This document shows, piece after piece, positions 1 through 6,011 of a DNA stretch of 11,257 nucleotides. Made by a program: the position numbers and the translations under genes. The stretch comes from Bacteroidales bacterium (GTDB taxonomy: Bacteria; Bacteroidota; Bacteroidia; Bacteroidales; UBA932). Each line of letters opens with the position of its first letter. Positions within the stretch are counted from its first letter, which is position 1. The stretch is from positions 1-11,257 of the forward strand of contig JAGBSL010000068.1 in NCBI GenBank assembly GCA_017631875.1, read 5' to 3'. Under the pieces are notes generated by a model, which searched no databases, was not told the origin of the DNA, and worked only from the letters and a program-made list of their open reading frames with translations.

Positions 1-10
1 AAAAAAGCAG

Positions 11-18
11 TACCTTTG
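11..18 (+). promoter_or_regulatory. Candidate Bacteroidota -7 promoter box
   Basis: TACCTTTG matches the Bacteroidota -7 consensus TAnnTTTG exactly and points into the plus strand. The matching -33 element would lie left of the window edge and cannot be seen. The next plus-strand gene is almost 8 kb away, so this box would drive only the short non-coding stretch that ends at the terminator at 102-141. It is inferred from the consensus alone. Confidence 0.45.
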
Positions 19-23
19 CACCC

Positions 24-141
24 GAGTTGATCAGAGAGTTGTTCTGAAACTCTCACAACTTATTGGTTATTAGTTTTAGTGTTATTAATTATGTGGTTAG
101 TATGAGGCGTCCCCGCGCGAGCGGCGAAGTCTCATTTTTTT
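24..141 (+). ncRNA. Possible small RNA, promoter to terminator without ORF
   Basis: This stretch of about 118 bases lies between a consensus -7 box (11-18) and a strong rho-independent terminator (102-141). It contains no meaningful ORF: its only plus-strand ATG, at 91, stops after four codons. A 5' hairpin pairs GAGAGTT (34-40) with AACTCTC (48-54) around a 7-nt loop. AGTTGT (37-42) can instead pair with ACAACT (55-60), so two mutually exclusive folds are possible. The middle (61-100) is AT-rich and largely unstructured. I do not recognise an RNA family. It could also be a decoupled leader or the remnant of a longer transcript. The boundaries are inferred. Confidence 0.35.
102..141 (+). terminator. 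Rho-independent terminator
   Basis: ATGAGGC (102-108) pairs with GTCTCAT (129-135), including one G-U pair. An inner CCGC/GCGG stem (113-116/121-124) is closed by a GCGA tetraloop of the GNRA type. A run of seven T (135-141) follows. The direction is plus. It would end the candidate small RNA that starts near base 24. Confidence 0.65.
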
Positions 142-144
142 ATA

Positions 145-251
145 TATATCGGCCCTGCTCGGGCCGGTCGGAAAACTGTGGCCAGTTTTCCTCTCAACCC
201 CCTGTCACTACGTGACATCCCCCTGTAGGGGGAATTTCGGCCCCCGATATA
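145..251. repeat. Structured intergenic element of consecutive hairpins
   Basis: The block is bounded by perfect 8-bp inverted ends, TATATCGG (145-152) and CCGATATA (244-251). Inside are four further palindromes in a row: GGCCC/GGGCC (151-155/161-165), GGAAAACTG/CAGTTTTCC (170-178/183-191, loop TGGC), TGTCAC/GTGACA (203-208/212-217, loop TAC) and CCCCC/GGGGG (219-223/228-232). Such chains of GC-rich palindromes are typical of dispersed non-coding repeats in gut Bacteroidota and Firmicutes genomes. Only one copy is present here, so its repeat status is inferred. No ORF fits it convincingly. Confidence 0.5.
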
Positions 252-416
252 CTGCAGCATATCACACCGAGGGGTGTGCTGTTTTGTGTAAATTGTTGAT
301 TTATAGGCAGTTATTGAATTATCCTGCCTTCCTTGCCATGCAGGATAATTGCGTAAACTATTGGTTTGTAGTTGGTTATGTGAAACGTGAGGTTGGTGTT
401 TGTGCGGAGTTGTAGG
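252..416. other. Rest of the left intergenic region, two further hairpins
   Basis: No gene is supported here. CACACC (263-268) pairs with GGTGTG (273-278) around a 4-nt loop. AATTATCCTGC (317-327) pairs perfectly with GCAGGATAATT (340-350) around a 12-nt loop. The second hairpin lies 67 bases past the stop codon of the minus-strand membrane protein gene. It might mark the 3' end of that transcript, although no T-run follows it on the minus strand. A 67-codon plus-strand frame across 212-415 looks like chance: it crosses the hairpins and has no recognisable protein character. Confidence 0.4.
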
Positions 417-1562
417 TTAAATTGTGGTTGGGGGAGCTGGCATGATGCCGTAGATGGTGATGAGGACGGAGGCGACGCAGAGGGCGATGGTCAGCAGAGC
501 TACCAGCCATTTTGCTGTAGGGGAGAGTGACTTGCCGAGATATGCGAAGTCCTTGAATTCCTTTCGCTTCCATAGCGTGACATTCTCACGAAGCCAAGAA
601 GCATAAGCCTCAAGATCCAATACGGGATTCTCGATGAACCAGCTTTCTGTCGCGGTTTCCAGTAAAGGGGTGTCGCACCATGAGAATGCCTTACACCATT
701 TAACGGTCATGGAGCTCCCTGAACCATCGTTACCATTCTCAATTCCCAGGCACACAGTGAACTCATTCTTATTGCCTCCTCTCCAAAGAGCACGCTGCTT
801 CAATGCTGTTTCAACTCCCTTTGACGCATCAAACAGTATGACGAACACATGGATCTGGTTGCTCATCCCATGGAAGGCATTGAACAGCCAGAGCGGTTCG
901 TTCAGATCGTCGGTTGATCGGATGGAAAGACGATGGGAGACCAGTACTGCTTCGGTCTCAAGATGTCTGATAGAGAAGTCCGGATAGTCGACAAGTCCGT
1001 ATTCTTCGACTTCCTCCTTGCTCGGCCTTCGTTCATTGAAGATAGAGTCTGAATACTTTACATAATTGACGTACAGTCCTTTATATGTATGCGTGGCCGC
1101 GTTTTCATATACCCCGTCCCATTCATATTCCTGTCCACCGCCTCCGGAAACGCAGTTCGCATGAAACGGATGAATGTGATTTACAGGGGTTCTCCATAAT
1201 CTTCTATACGAATCGTATGTCGAGTGAGAGATATGCGGTGCAACTCCTGTGTTCATGGGCATGAACCACACATCAGGATGATGGACATACCTGACTCTTG
1301 TACGCGTATGCGTGTTTCCTTTACTGTCTGTATAGGTCTCCTGGTATGTGACGCGCTCGACCCAAGGTTCGTGGTGAACGATCTTTATCGCGTATGCGCT
1401 AAGATATTCTTTTGTCCTTGTGCCGCGACGCATGGCTAACCAAAGAAACAGGCAGCTGACTCCAGCCATTATGCCATAAAGCCACCACTGCTCGTAATCT
1501 TGGAAGTGTACGAGCAGTATTGCGCATGTGAGCAAGGGGGCTATGTATGCCAGACGATACAA
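417..1562 (-). CDS. Membrane protein of unknown function, partner of LemA-like protein
   Basis: A 381-residue protein with two hydrophobic segments at the N-terminus (about residues 5-20 and 26-45) and one near the C-terminus (about 349-373). The roughly 300-residue middle part therefore sits in one compartment. It has a striking TYTDSKGNTHTRTR stretch near residue 76 with many Tyr, His and Trp around it. I recall this type of segment from large uncharacterised membrane proteins in phages and bacteria, but I cannot name a Pfam family. The start is TTG. It is the first start after an in-frame stop and keeps the first membrane segment, whereas the next ATG (residue 32) would lose it. It begins 12 bases after the LemA-like gene and is probably co-transcribed with it. 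The product is real by length and composition, but its function is unknown. Confidence 0.75.
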   Translation of the reverse strand: MYRLAYIAPLLTCAILLVHFQDYEQWWLYGIMAGVSCLFLWLAMRRGTRTKEYLSAYAIKIVHHEPWVERVTYQETYTDSKGNTHTRTRVRYVHHPDVWFMPMNTGVAPHISHSTYDSYRRLWRTPVNHIHPFHANCVSGGGGQEYEWDGVYENAATHTYKGLYVNYVKYSDSIFNERRPSKEEVEEYGLVDYPDFSIRHLETEAVLVSHRLSIRSTDDLNEPLWLFNAFHGMSNQIHVFVILFDASKGVETALKQRALWRGGNKNEFTVCLGIENGNDGSGSSMTVKWCKAFSWCDTPLLETATESWFIENPVLDLEAYASWLRENVTLWKRKEFKDFAYLGKSLSPTAKWLVALLTIALCVASVLITIYGIMPAPPTTI

Positions 1563-1574
1563 ATCAGTGTTTTA

Positions 1575-2096
1575 TTAGAAGAGATCAATGTCGTTTTCGC
1601 GGCGTGTATTGATTACGCTTTCAGTTACGTCAGATGAAATGACTACATAGTCGATCTTCTGTTTGTTTCTGATGAACCACATAGATGGCATAGACTCGAG
1701 AAGTGTCTCTCGCTCTCTTATAATATCAAGCATGCGCTGCTGCGCAGTGGCAAAAGTGGCTCTCTGCGCCTCAATGGTCTGCATCAGCTTCTTGTAAAGT
1801 GATGTGTCGAACTCAGGGTTTGACTCGTGGATCATCTTGAAGAGTGATGAGTTGTCGCCAGAATAACGGCCGGCAATAAGGTCAGGGTAGATCTTTTCGA
1901 AAGTCTTCCTGTACTCGTCAGTGACGCCTGCCTCCTGCTTGATAGTCTTCCACATTGTGTCGAAGACTGACTCGATCTTGCCCTTCTGGGCTTCAGCTTC
2001 CTTTCTCAGTGCAACCTCGCGGTTATTGTATGAGAAGTACATGATGACGAGGATGAGCAGAAGAACTGCTACGACGATAAGTGCGATCAGATTCAT
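1575..2096 (-). CDS. LemA-like membrane-anchored protein
   Basis: A 173-residue protein of normal LemA length. Residues 3-20 form one N-terminal membrane helix, followed by YNNREVALR (about residues 24-32), which resembles the YNxxVxLR segment just after the membrane anchor in LemA proteins. The rest is predicted long helices rich in Lys, Glu and Gln, ending in an acidic EN-DIDLF tail. It diverges from typical LemA in lacking the LKRRxDLIPNLV stretch, so it may belong to a side branch. The biochemical role of LemA proteins is unsettled. They sit in the inner membrane with the helical bundle outside. The start ATG follows a TAAATTTG box by only six bases. It is followed by a three-helix membrane protein gene in what looks like a two-gene unit. 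Confidence 0.7.
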   Translation of the reverse strand: MNLIALIVVAVLLLILVIMYFSYNNREVALRKEAEAQKGKIESVFDTMWKTIKQEAGVTDEYRKTFEKIYPDLIAGRYSGDNSSLFKMIHESNPEFDTSLYKKLMQTIEAQRATFATAQQRMLDIIRERETLLESMPSMWFIRNKQKIDYVVISSDVTESVINTRRENDIDLF

Positions 2097-2102
2097 ATCT
2101 TA

Positions 2103-2110
2103 CAAATTTA
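2103..2110 (-). promoter_or_regulatory. Candidate -7 box of the LemA-like gene
   Basis: On the minus strand the bases read TAAATTTG, an exact TAnnTTTG match. The start codon lies six bases further on. Transcription would therefore start at or next to the ATG and give a nearly leaderless mRNA. No TTG is seen at the usual -33 distance, so support is the -7 match only. Confidence 0.4.
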
Positions 2111-2141
2111 AATGTTTATTATATTTGGGGTCCTTGGGCCG

Positions 2142-2169
2142 TACCAAAAGTTCTACGAGCCTTTTGGTA
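2142..2169 (-). terminator. Hairpin after the PHP gene, possible transcript end
   Basis: TACCAAAAG (2142-2150) pairs perfectly with CTTTTGGTA (2161-2169) around a 10-nt loop. It begins three bases beyond the stop codon of the minus-strand PHP gene and lies before the LemA-like gene promoter. No T-run follows on the minus strand, so it is not a textbook rho-independent terminator. It may be a processed 3' end or a protein-binding palindrome. Confidence 0.35.
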
Positions 2170-2171
2170 TA

Positions 2172-2837
2172 TTAATACGGATATTCTGCTATTTTGTTAT
2201 TGTCTGCGAACCAGTCGCCGATGACTTTGACGTAATGGAGGTTATGCATATCGGTTCCGTAAAGACTGACGATGCCTTCACTAACGAGGTTTTCCGCGTT
2301 CTGCTGCGCTGTATCTCCGTACAGTCCGGCCAGCGAGCCATAGTTGCACTGGATAAGGACCCCTGCCTCGACAAACTTCATCAACTCGCTGTGTGACAAG
2401 TAGAAGTAGCGTTCCGGGTGAGGAAGAATTGGGGTTAATCCCATGGAAATCAGCTTTTTGAACTCTTCCAGAGGCTTTATCCATCCCATTTCATGAGGTT
2501 TGGATATAGGCAGTTCTGTCAGGATATACTTGTCCTCGATAGGCATGATCCAGTTCTTCTCAAGCACTTCCGGCCAGGTCTCCGGAACGAGCCTGTATTC
2601 GGCTGACATCTTCAGTTCAACGTCTATTCCTTTAACATACAATTCTTCAGAAAGCCCTTCAAAAGCTGGTCTGATAGTCTCCGGAGTGTTAGGGTAGAGG
2701 GCGTTGATGTGTGGAGTACATGTTATACGCTCGAATCCCCAGCCTTTCATGGCAGCAGTCAGTTCCACAGCATTTGCCATGTCTGTCGCACCGTCGTCAA
2801 GCCCAGGAAGTATGTGGCTGTGAAAGTCTATCTTCAT
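2172..2837 (-). CDS. PHP-family phosphoesterase, CpsB/CapC-type
   Basis: A 221-residue protein with the full set of PHP metal-binding motifs: DFHSHILPG-DDG (H6, H8, D14/D15), TPH (H43), AEY (E80), LPHPERY (H140) and GTDMHN (D196, H198). The order and length match CpsB/CapC/YwqE enzymes, manganese-dependent protein-tyrosine phosphatases that regulate capsule synthesis in Gram-positive bacteria. In Bacteroidota the family is common and its substrate is often unknown. I chose the ATG at 2837 because the motif-bearing N-terminus MKIDFHSH starts there. A longer frame to 2942 would lie inside maf. The ATG overlaps the maf stop codon by one base (TAATG), which implies translational coupling. No polysaccharide gene is adjacent, so its target cannot be read from context. 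Confidence 0.85.
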   Translation of the reverse strand: MKIDFHSHILPGLDDGATDMANAVELTAAMKGWGFERITCTPHINALYPNTPETIRPAFEGLSEELYVKGIDVELKMSAEYRLVPETWPEVLEKNWIMPIEDKYILTELPISKPHEMGWIKPLEEFKKLISMGLTPILPHPERYFYLSHSELMKFVEAGVLIQCNYGSLAGLYGDTAQQNAENLVSEGIVSLYGTDMHNLHYVKVIGDWFADNNKIAEYPY

Positions 2838-3418
2838 TATCCGATGAATTTTACAAGTTCCTGATAAACCAGATGTACCGGGAGTCCCATGATCGTAAAA
2901 TATGAACCCTCGATCTTGTCTATACCCATATAGCCGATCCATTCCTGGATACCATAAGCTCCGGCTTTGTCAAATGGCTTGTAGGTGTCTACGTAGTATT
3001 CTATCTCGCTGTCATCCAATGCTTTGAAATGTACGATGGCTGTGTCGCTCAGTGTCTGGCAACGCTCCTTGTCGCGCAATGTGATGGCTGTGATCACTTT
3101 ATGGTTTCTATCAGAAAGACAGCGTATCATGTCGATAGCCTCCTCTCGCGAACGTGGCTTGCCCATCACGCGATCGCCGCACAGGACGAGCGTATCGGAG
3201 GTGATGAGGATCTCGTCATCCTCGAGTGGCCTATGGAAACCATATGATTTTCCTTCAGCCAACACCTCCGGAATCTGCTCCTGAGGCGTTGATGGATCGT
3301 AGACTTCTTCGAATGTATTGCGTGTATCTACTTGAAAATCAATATCAAGACCTCCAAGCAGCTCCTTCCTGCGAGGAGAATTGCTTCCCAGAATTATCTT
3401 TTTACCCTTCAGTTCCAT
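2837..3418 (-). CDS. maf: Maf-type nucleotide pyrophosphatase
   Basis: A 193-residue protein of typical Maf length. Visible motifs are LGSNSPRRKELL (residues 10-21), TSDTLV (73-78, D75 as the expected catalytic Asp), GKPRSREEA (86-94) and KAGAYGIQ (151-158). The KAGAYGIQ form is that of the dTTP/UTP pyrophosphatase group (YhdE type) rather than the YceF m7GTP group. The enzyme hydrolyses canonical or modified NTPs to NMP and pyrophosphate in the cytoplasm, limiting incorporation of abnormal nucleotides. It was earlier described as a septum-formation inhibitor. The gene begins three bases after the stop of the secreted-protein gene and overlaps the PHP gene by one base, so the three are likely one operon. 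Confidence 0.92.
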   Translation of the reverse strand: MELKGKKIILGSNSPRRKELLGGLDIDFQVDTRNTFEEVYDPSTPQEQIPEVLAEGKSYGFHRPLEDDEILITSDTLVLCGDRVMGKPRSREEAIDMIRCLSDRNHKVITAITLRDKERCQTLSDTAIVHFKALDDSEIEYYVDTYKPFDKAGAYGIQEWIGYMGIDKIEGSYFTIMGLPVHLVYQELVKFIG

Positions 3419-3421
3419 ATC

Positions 3422-4441
3422 TTATTCCTCGTCGCTTGGAATGATCATGTTCATTGTCCAGCTTGTGCTCTTATACTGATTCTGTTCTTCCGCACTTATA
3501 TGGACAACTTTATCATATATGACGGTCAATGGCCATCCTGTTGCATGGATTTCGACTGTCAAGTACTCATTCAGGCTGCCCTCGAGCGCATTCACAGCCT
3601 TTTGCACTTCGGCAATTGCGGCTTGCACGCTTTCTTCTCCAAGTCCTGCCTCTCCGGCCATCTTGATCTTCTGGGTTGAATACTCAGTGAGAAAATTTCG
3701 GAAACTTTCCACGGAAATGGTTGTTCTTGCACGGCATACGGTGCTGTATTCGTCTGTATATTCAGAATCTGCCCAGATTGTGAGGTTGGCAGGAATCAGT
3801 TGGTCTACGCCTGGGAAGATGGATGGGACTTCGATCTGTCCGGTGTATTCCTTGTCCAGTTCCAGACCGCATCCGTGGAAATAGAGCACACGTCCAATAT
3901 CTTCCGCAAATAAGGACGATATGGTTTCAAGGTTGCTGAACATCTCCTTGAGATAATCCTTGACGAATGCTTTTTGTTCCTCGGCGACCTCGCTTCCTTC
4001 ATCATTCTTTATCATGATGTCTACAACCTCATCAAGGACGCTGATTACCTGGTCTCTGAGTTCCTCTACGTTCTCAATTCTTAATAGCGAACCGGCCTGG
4101 TCGGTAGTGACAATGACTTCAGGGTTGCCATATCTTTCTTCAATCAGGGCGTTGAGAGTGTTGCTGAGTGGATCGCTGCTATACTCATCCTGGTAGCTCA
4201 CCGAAATTTTGTATGATGTCTCGGTTTCTTCAAGGATTTCAAATATTTGAATGGAGTTCGTGTACGAAACCTCAGTAGTGTCTCCGTTTACTATCTCATA
4301 TTCTTCAGCTGAATATTCGTATGCATATTTCTCACCTGCCTGCCAATAGGCAACGATGTTTACGGTAGAGTCCTGCGGGGCCTGGGCGTATGCAGCAGCT
4401 GCTGCCAGCATGCCAATGATGATGAATGTTAATTTTTTCAT
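3422..4441 (-). CDS. Secreted protein of unknown function
   Basis: A 339-residue protein with a clear Sec signal peptide: MKKL, a hydrophobic core to about residue 15, then AYA with likely cleavage before Q20. No lipobox cysteine is present, so it should be a soluble periplasmic or surface protein. The mature part is acidic (many Glu and Asp). It opens with a beta-rich segment, then has helical stretches at about 130-190 and 270-305, and beta strands at the end. I recognise no family with certainty; it resembles the many Bacteroidota secreted proteins of the DUF type. I chose the ATG at 4441, which starts exactly at the signal peptide, over a start 20 codons upstream. That one would add a segment without signal character and begin inside the terminator hairpin. 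It is the first gene of an apparent operon with maf and the PHP gene. Confidence 0.8.
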   Translation of the reverse strand: MKKLTFIIIGMLAAAAAYAQAPQDSTVNIVAYWQAGEKYAYEYSAEEYEIVNGDTTEVSYTNSIQIFEILEETETSYKISVSYQDEYSSDPLSNTLNALIEERYGNPEVIVTTDQAGSLLRIENVEELRDQVISVLDEVVDIMIKNDEGSEVAEEQKAFVKDYLKEMFSNLETISSLFAEDIGRVLYFHGCGLELDKEYTGQIEVPSIFPGVDQLIPANLTIWADSEYTDEYSTVCRARTTISVESFRNFLTEYSTQKIKMAGEAGLGEESVQAAIAEVQKAVNALEGSLNEYLTVEIHATGWPLTVIYDKVVHISAEEQNQYKSTSWTMNMIIPSDEE

Positions 4442-4463
4442 GGTACCTTGATGAATAAACATG

Positions 4464-4471
4464 CGAATATA
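4464..4471 (-). promoter_or_regulatory. Weak candidate promoter for the secreted-protein operon
   Basis: The minus strand reads TATATTCG, one mismatch from TAnnTTTG, placed 22 bases before the ATG at 4441 and just after the terminator at 4474-4505. It is the best promoter candidate in the short gap. The mismatch and the lack of a clear -33 element keep confidence low. Confidence 0.35.
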
Positions 4472-4473
4472 CG

Positions 4474-4505
4474 AAAAATGCAGAAGGTTTGCCTTCTGCA
4501 TTTTT
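4474..4505. terminator. Strong hairpin terminator, symmetric
   Basis: A perfect 14-bp stem pairs 4474-4487 with 4492-4505 around a TTTG loop. It begins with AAAAA and ends with TTTTT, so it can terminate transcription in both directions. On the minus strand it would stop the dehydrogenase/aldehyde dehydrogenase transcript, about 87 bases beyond its stop codon and just before the next operon's promoter. Confidence 0.8.
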
Positions 4506-4520
4506 AAATATTATTATAAT

Positions 4521-4559
4521 AGATGTCTCGACTCCCTTCGGTCGCTCGACATGACAGTG
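4521..4559 (-). repeat. Dispersed palindromic repeat, copy 1
   Basis: Read on the minus strand, this shares its 18-base left end CACTGTCATGTCGAGCGA and its 13-base right end AGTCGAGACATCT with the copy at 9924-9954. Eight extra central bases are present here. ATGTC/GACAT (4523-4527/4548-4552) and CGAC/GTCG (4529-4532/4541-4544) can pair. It belongs to the intergenic TGTCAT...GATCT-like repeats common in Bacteroidota chromosomes. That assignment rests on recall. Confidence 0.7.
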
Positions 4560-4593
4560 GGGAGTTTGTCGGTCGACATGACAGTGGGGAGTT
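4541..4593. repeat. Two-unit tandem repeat, 27-bp period
   Basis: The 26 bases 4541-4566 recur at 4568-4593 with one mismatch. The identical core (4546-4566 and 4573-4593) begins TCGACATGACAG and ends GGGGAGTT. The first unit overlaps dispersed repeat copy 1, and the second runs into the stop codon of the aldehyde dehydrogenase gene (4592-4594). With only two units and no spacer, this is a local duplication, not an array. Confidence 0.8.
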
Positions 4594-5983
4594 ACAGTAT
4601 TTTTTTGACAAGTCCGAACATTTTGTATGGCATGTAACGGAAAGGGAGGTCGATCCATGTGCCGGTCGAGACTATTGTCCTGGTGTGGCTGAACGCCTCG
4701 AAACTGTCCTTGTCGTGGTAGCGTCCCATGCCGGAATTTCCGACACCTCCGAACGGTGCGTTTTCGTTGGCTATGTGCATGATCACGTCGTTGATGCAGC
4801 CTCCTCCGGACGATGTCCTTTTGATGATGTCCCATCCTTCTGACTCCTTGCCGAAGTAGTAGAATGCAAGCGGCTTCTCTCGTGAAACCACAAAGTCTAT
4901 AACTTTGTCTTTAAATGACTTGCCGTTGTTATCTAAAGTGATGATTGGGAATACGGGGCCGAAGATTTCCTCGGTCATGAGAGGGGAGTCGAGCGCTACG
5001 TTTTCAATGAGCGTAGGCTCTATGAACCTTGTTGCAGCGTCGCATCTACCTCCGTAGATGATGTCTCCATCCTTGAAGTATCCGGTCACTCTTTTGAATG
5101 CCTTGTCGTTGACCATGCGGACATAATGTCTGTCGGCTGCGATATCCTCGCCGTGCAGTGCACGCACTTCCGCAGCAAATGCCTTGACGAATGCTTCCTT
5201 GACGTCTTTATGTATGAGGATAAAGTCGGGAGCGATGCATGTCTGGCCGCTGTTAAGGGTCTTGCCCCATGCAAGTCTCTTTGCCGTAATCGCCATATCG
5301 GCTGTCTTGTCGATGATGCATGGGCTCTTCCCTCCAAGCTCCAGAACCACAGGGGTAAGGTTCTTTGCTGCAGCAGCCATGACTGTCTTGGCCAGTGCCG
5401 GGCTTCCTGTGAAGAAGATCATGTCCCAGCGCTGCTCGAAGAGTGCTGCGTTAACCTCCCTGTTGCCCTGAACGACCGCAATGTATTGCTCCTCAAAGGT
5501 TTCCTTGATCATATCCTCAATTACTGAAGATACGTTAGGGACATATGGAGATGGCTTCAGGACCGCAGTGCAACCAGCCGAAATCGCTCCGACAAGCGGA
5601 TTCAGCAGCAGCTGCACGGGATAGTTCCACGGCGATACGATCAGTGAGCATCCGAGCGGCTCCTTCACCACGTGGGTAGAGGCAGGGAAGAGCTTGATAG
5701 GAGTGTGTACCCTCTTCTTGCGTGCCCATTTGCCTACATTACGCAAGTGTCCCTTGATCTCGCCCTTGACGATGCTGATCTCTGTCAGATATGCCTCCTC
5801 ATATGACTTGTGCAAGTCTGTCCAGAGTGCCTCGGAGAGCTTGCTCTCCCATTTTTCTATAGCGCCGAGCAGCTTATTCAGCATTGCCTTTCTGAATGGG
5901 ATGTCCAGTGTGGCTCCTGTCTTGAAGAATGCCTTCTGCTGCTGGTGGATGCTTATGATCTTGTCTGTTGCTGTGTTTTTCAT
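4592..5983 (-). CDS. Aldehyde dehydrogenase, class 3 (fatty-aldehyde type)
   Basis: A 463-residue NAD(P)-dependent aldehyde dehydrogenase, the usual length of the ALDH3/YwdH group, which lacks the longer N-terminus of ALDH1/2. Catalytic residues are visible: SPWNYP (N120), LELGGKSP (E215) and NSGQTC (C249). The FFTGSP segment (190-195) is the cofactor-binding loop, EEIFGPVFP is the conserved motif near residue 340, and the C-terminus has the GMGRYH and SHTR motifs. Members oxidise medium- and long-chain or aromatic aldehydes to acids. The ATG at 5983 is chosen because a longer frame back to 6073 would run into the dehydrogenase gene. The gene follows the short-chain dehydrogenase after 28 bases, so the aldehyde made by that enzyme is a likely substrate. 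The C-terminus is weakly hydrophobic without an obvious membrane anchor. Confidence 0.92.
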   Translation of the reverse strand: MKNTATDKIISIHQQQKAFFKTGATLDIPFRKAMLNKLLGAIEKWESKLSEALWTDLHKSYEEAYLTEISIVKGEIKGHLRNVGKWARKKRVHTPIKLFPASTHVVKEPLGCSLIVSPWNYPVQLLLNPLVGAISAGCTAVLKPSPYVPNVSSVIEDMIKETFEEQYIAVVQGNREVNAALFEQRWDMIFFTGSPALAKTVMAAAAKNLTPVVLELGGKSPCIIDKTADMAITAKRLAWGKTLNSGQTCIAPDFILIHKDVKEAFVKAFAAEVRALHGEDIAADRHYVRMVNDKAFKRVTGYFKDGDIIYGGRCDAATRFIEPTLIENVALDSPLMTEEIFGPVFPIITLDNNGKSFKDKVIDFVVSREKPLAFYYFGKESEGWDIIKRTSSGGGCINDVIMHIANENAPFGGVGNSGMGRYHDKDSFEAFSHTRTIVSTGTWIDLPFRYMPYKMFGLVKKIL

Positions 5984-5988
5984 GAAGA

Positions 5989-5996
5989 CAAAAGTA
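5989..5996 (-). promoter_or_regulatory. Candidate internal promoter before aldehyde dehydrogenase
   Basis: The minus strand reads TACTTTTG, an exact TAnnTTTG match, in the 28-base gap between the two genes. The ATG follows after five bases, so transcription from here would give a leaderless mRNA. No -33 TTG is seen. The gene could equally be read through from the upstream dehydrogenase promoter. Confidence 0.35.
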
Positions 5997-6011
5997 AAAA
6001 TAATTCCTGAC

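Noticed and set aside
212..415. 67-codon plus-strand frame in the left intergenic region
   Set aside because: It runs through several hairpins, has no recognisable motif or start signal, and fits chance expectation.
1..416. tRNA, rRNA or other known RNA gene in the left region
   Set aside because: No cloverleaf, CCA end or conserved rRNA segment could be found. Only an unassigned small-RNA candidate is supported.
2120..2127. Plus-strand TATATTTG promoter-like box
   Set aside because: It matches TAnnTTTG, but no plus-strand gene or terminator follows. In this AT-rich gap a chance match is likely.
2838..2942. Upstream extension of the PHP gene
   Set aside because: The added residues lie inside maf in another frame, and the conserved metal motif begins right after the ATG at 2837.
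4541..4593. Possible CRISPR fragment
   Set aside because: There are only two direct units, with no spacer between them and no cas gene. It is a tandem duplication of a dispersed repeat.
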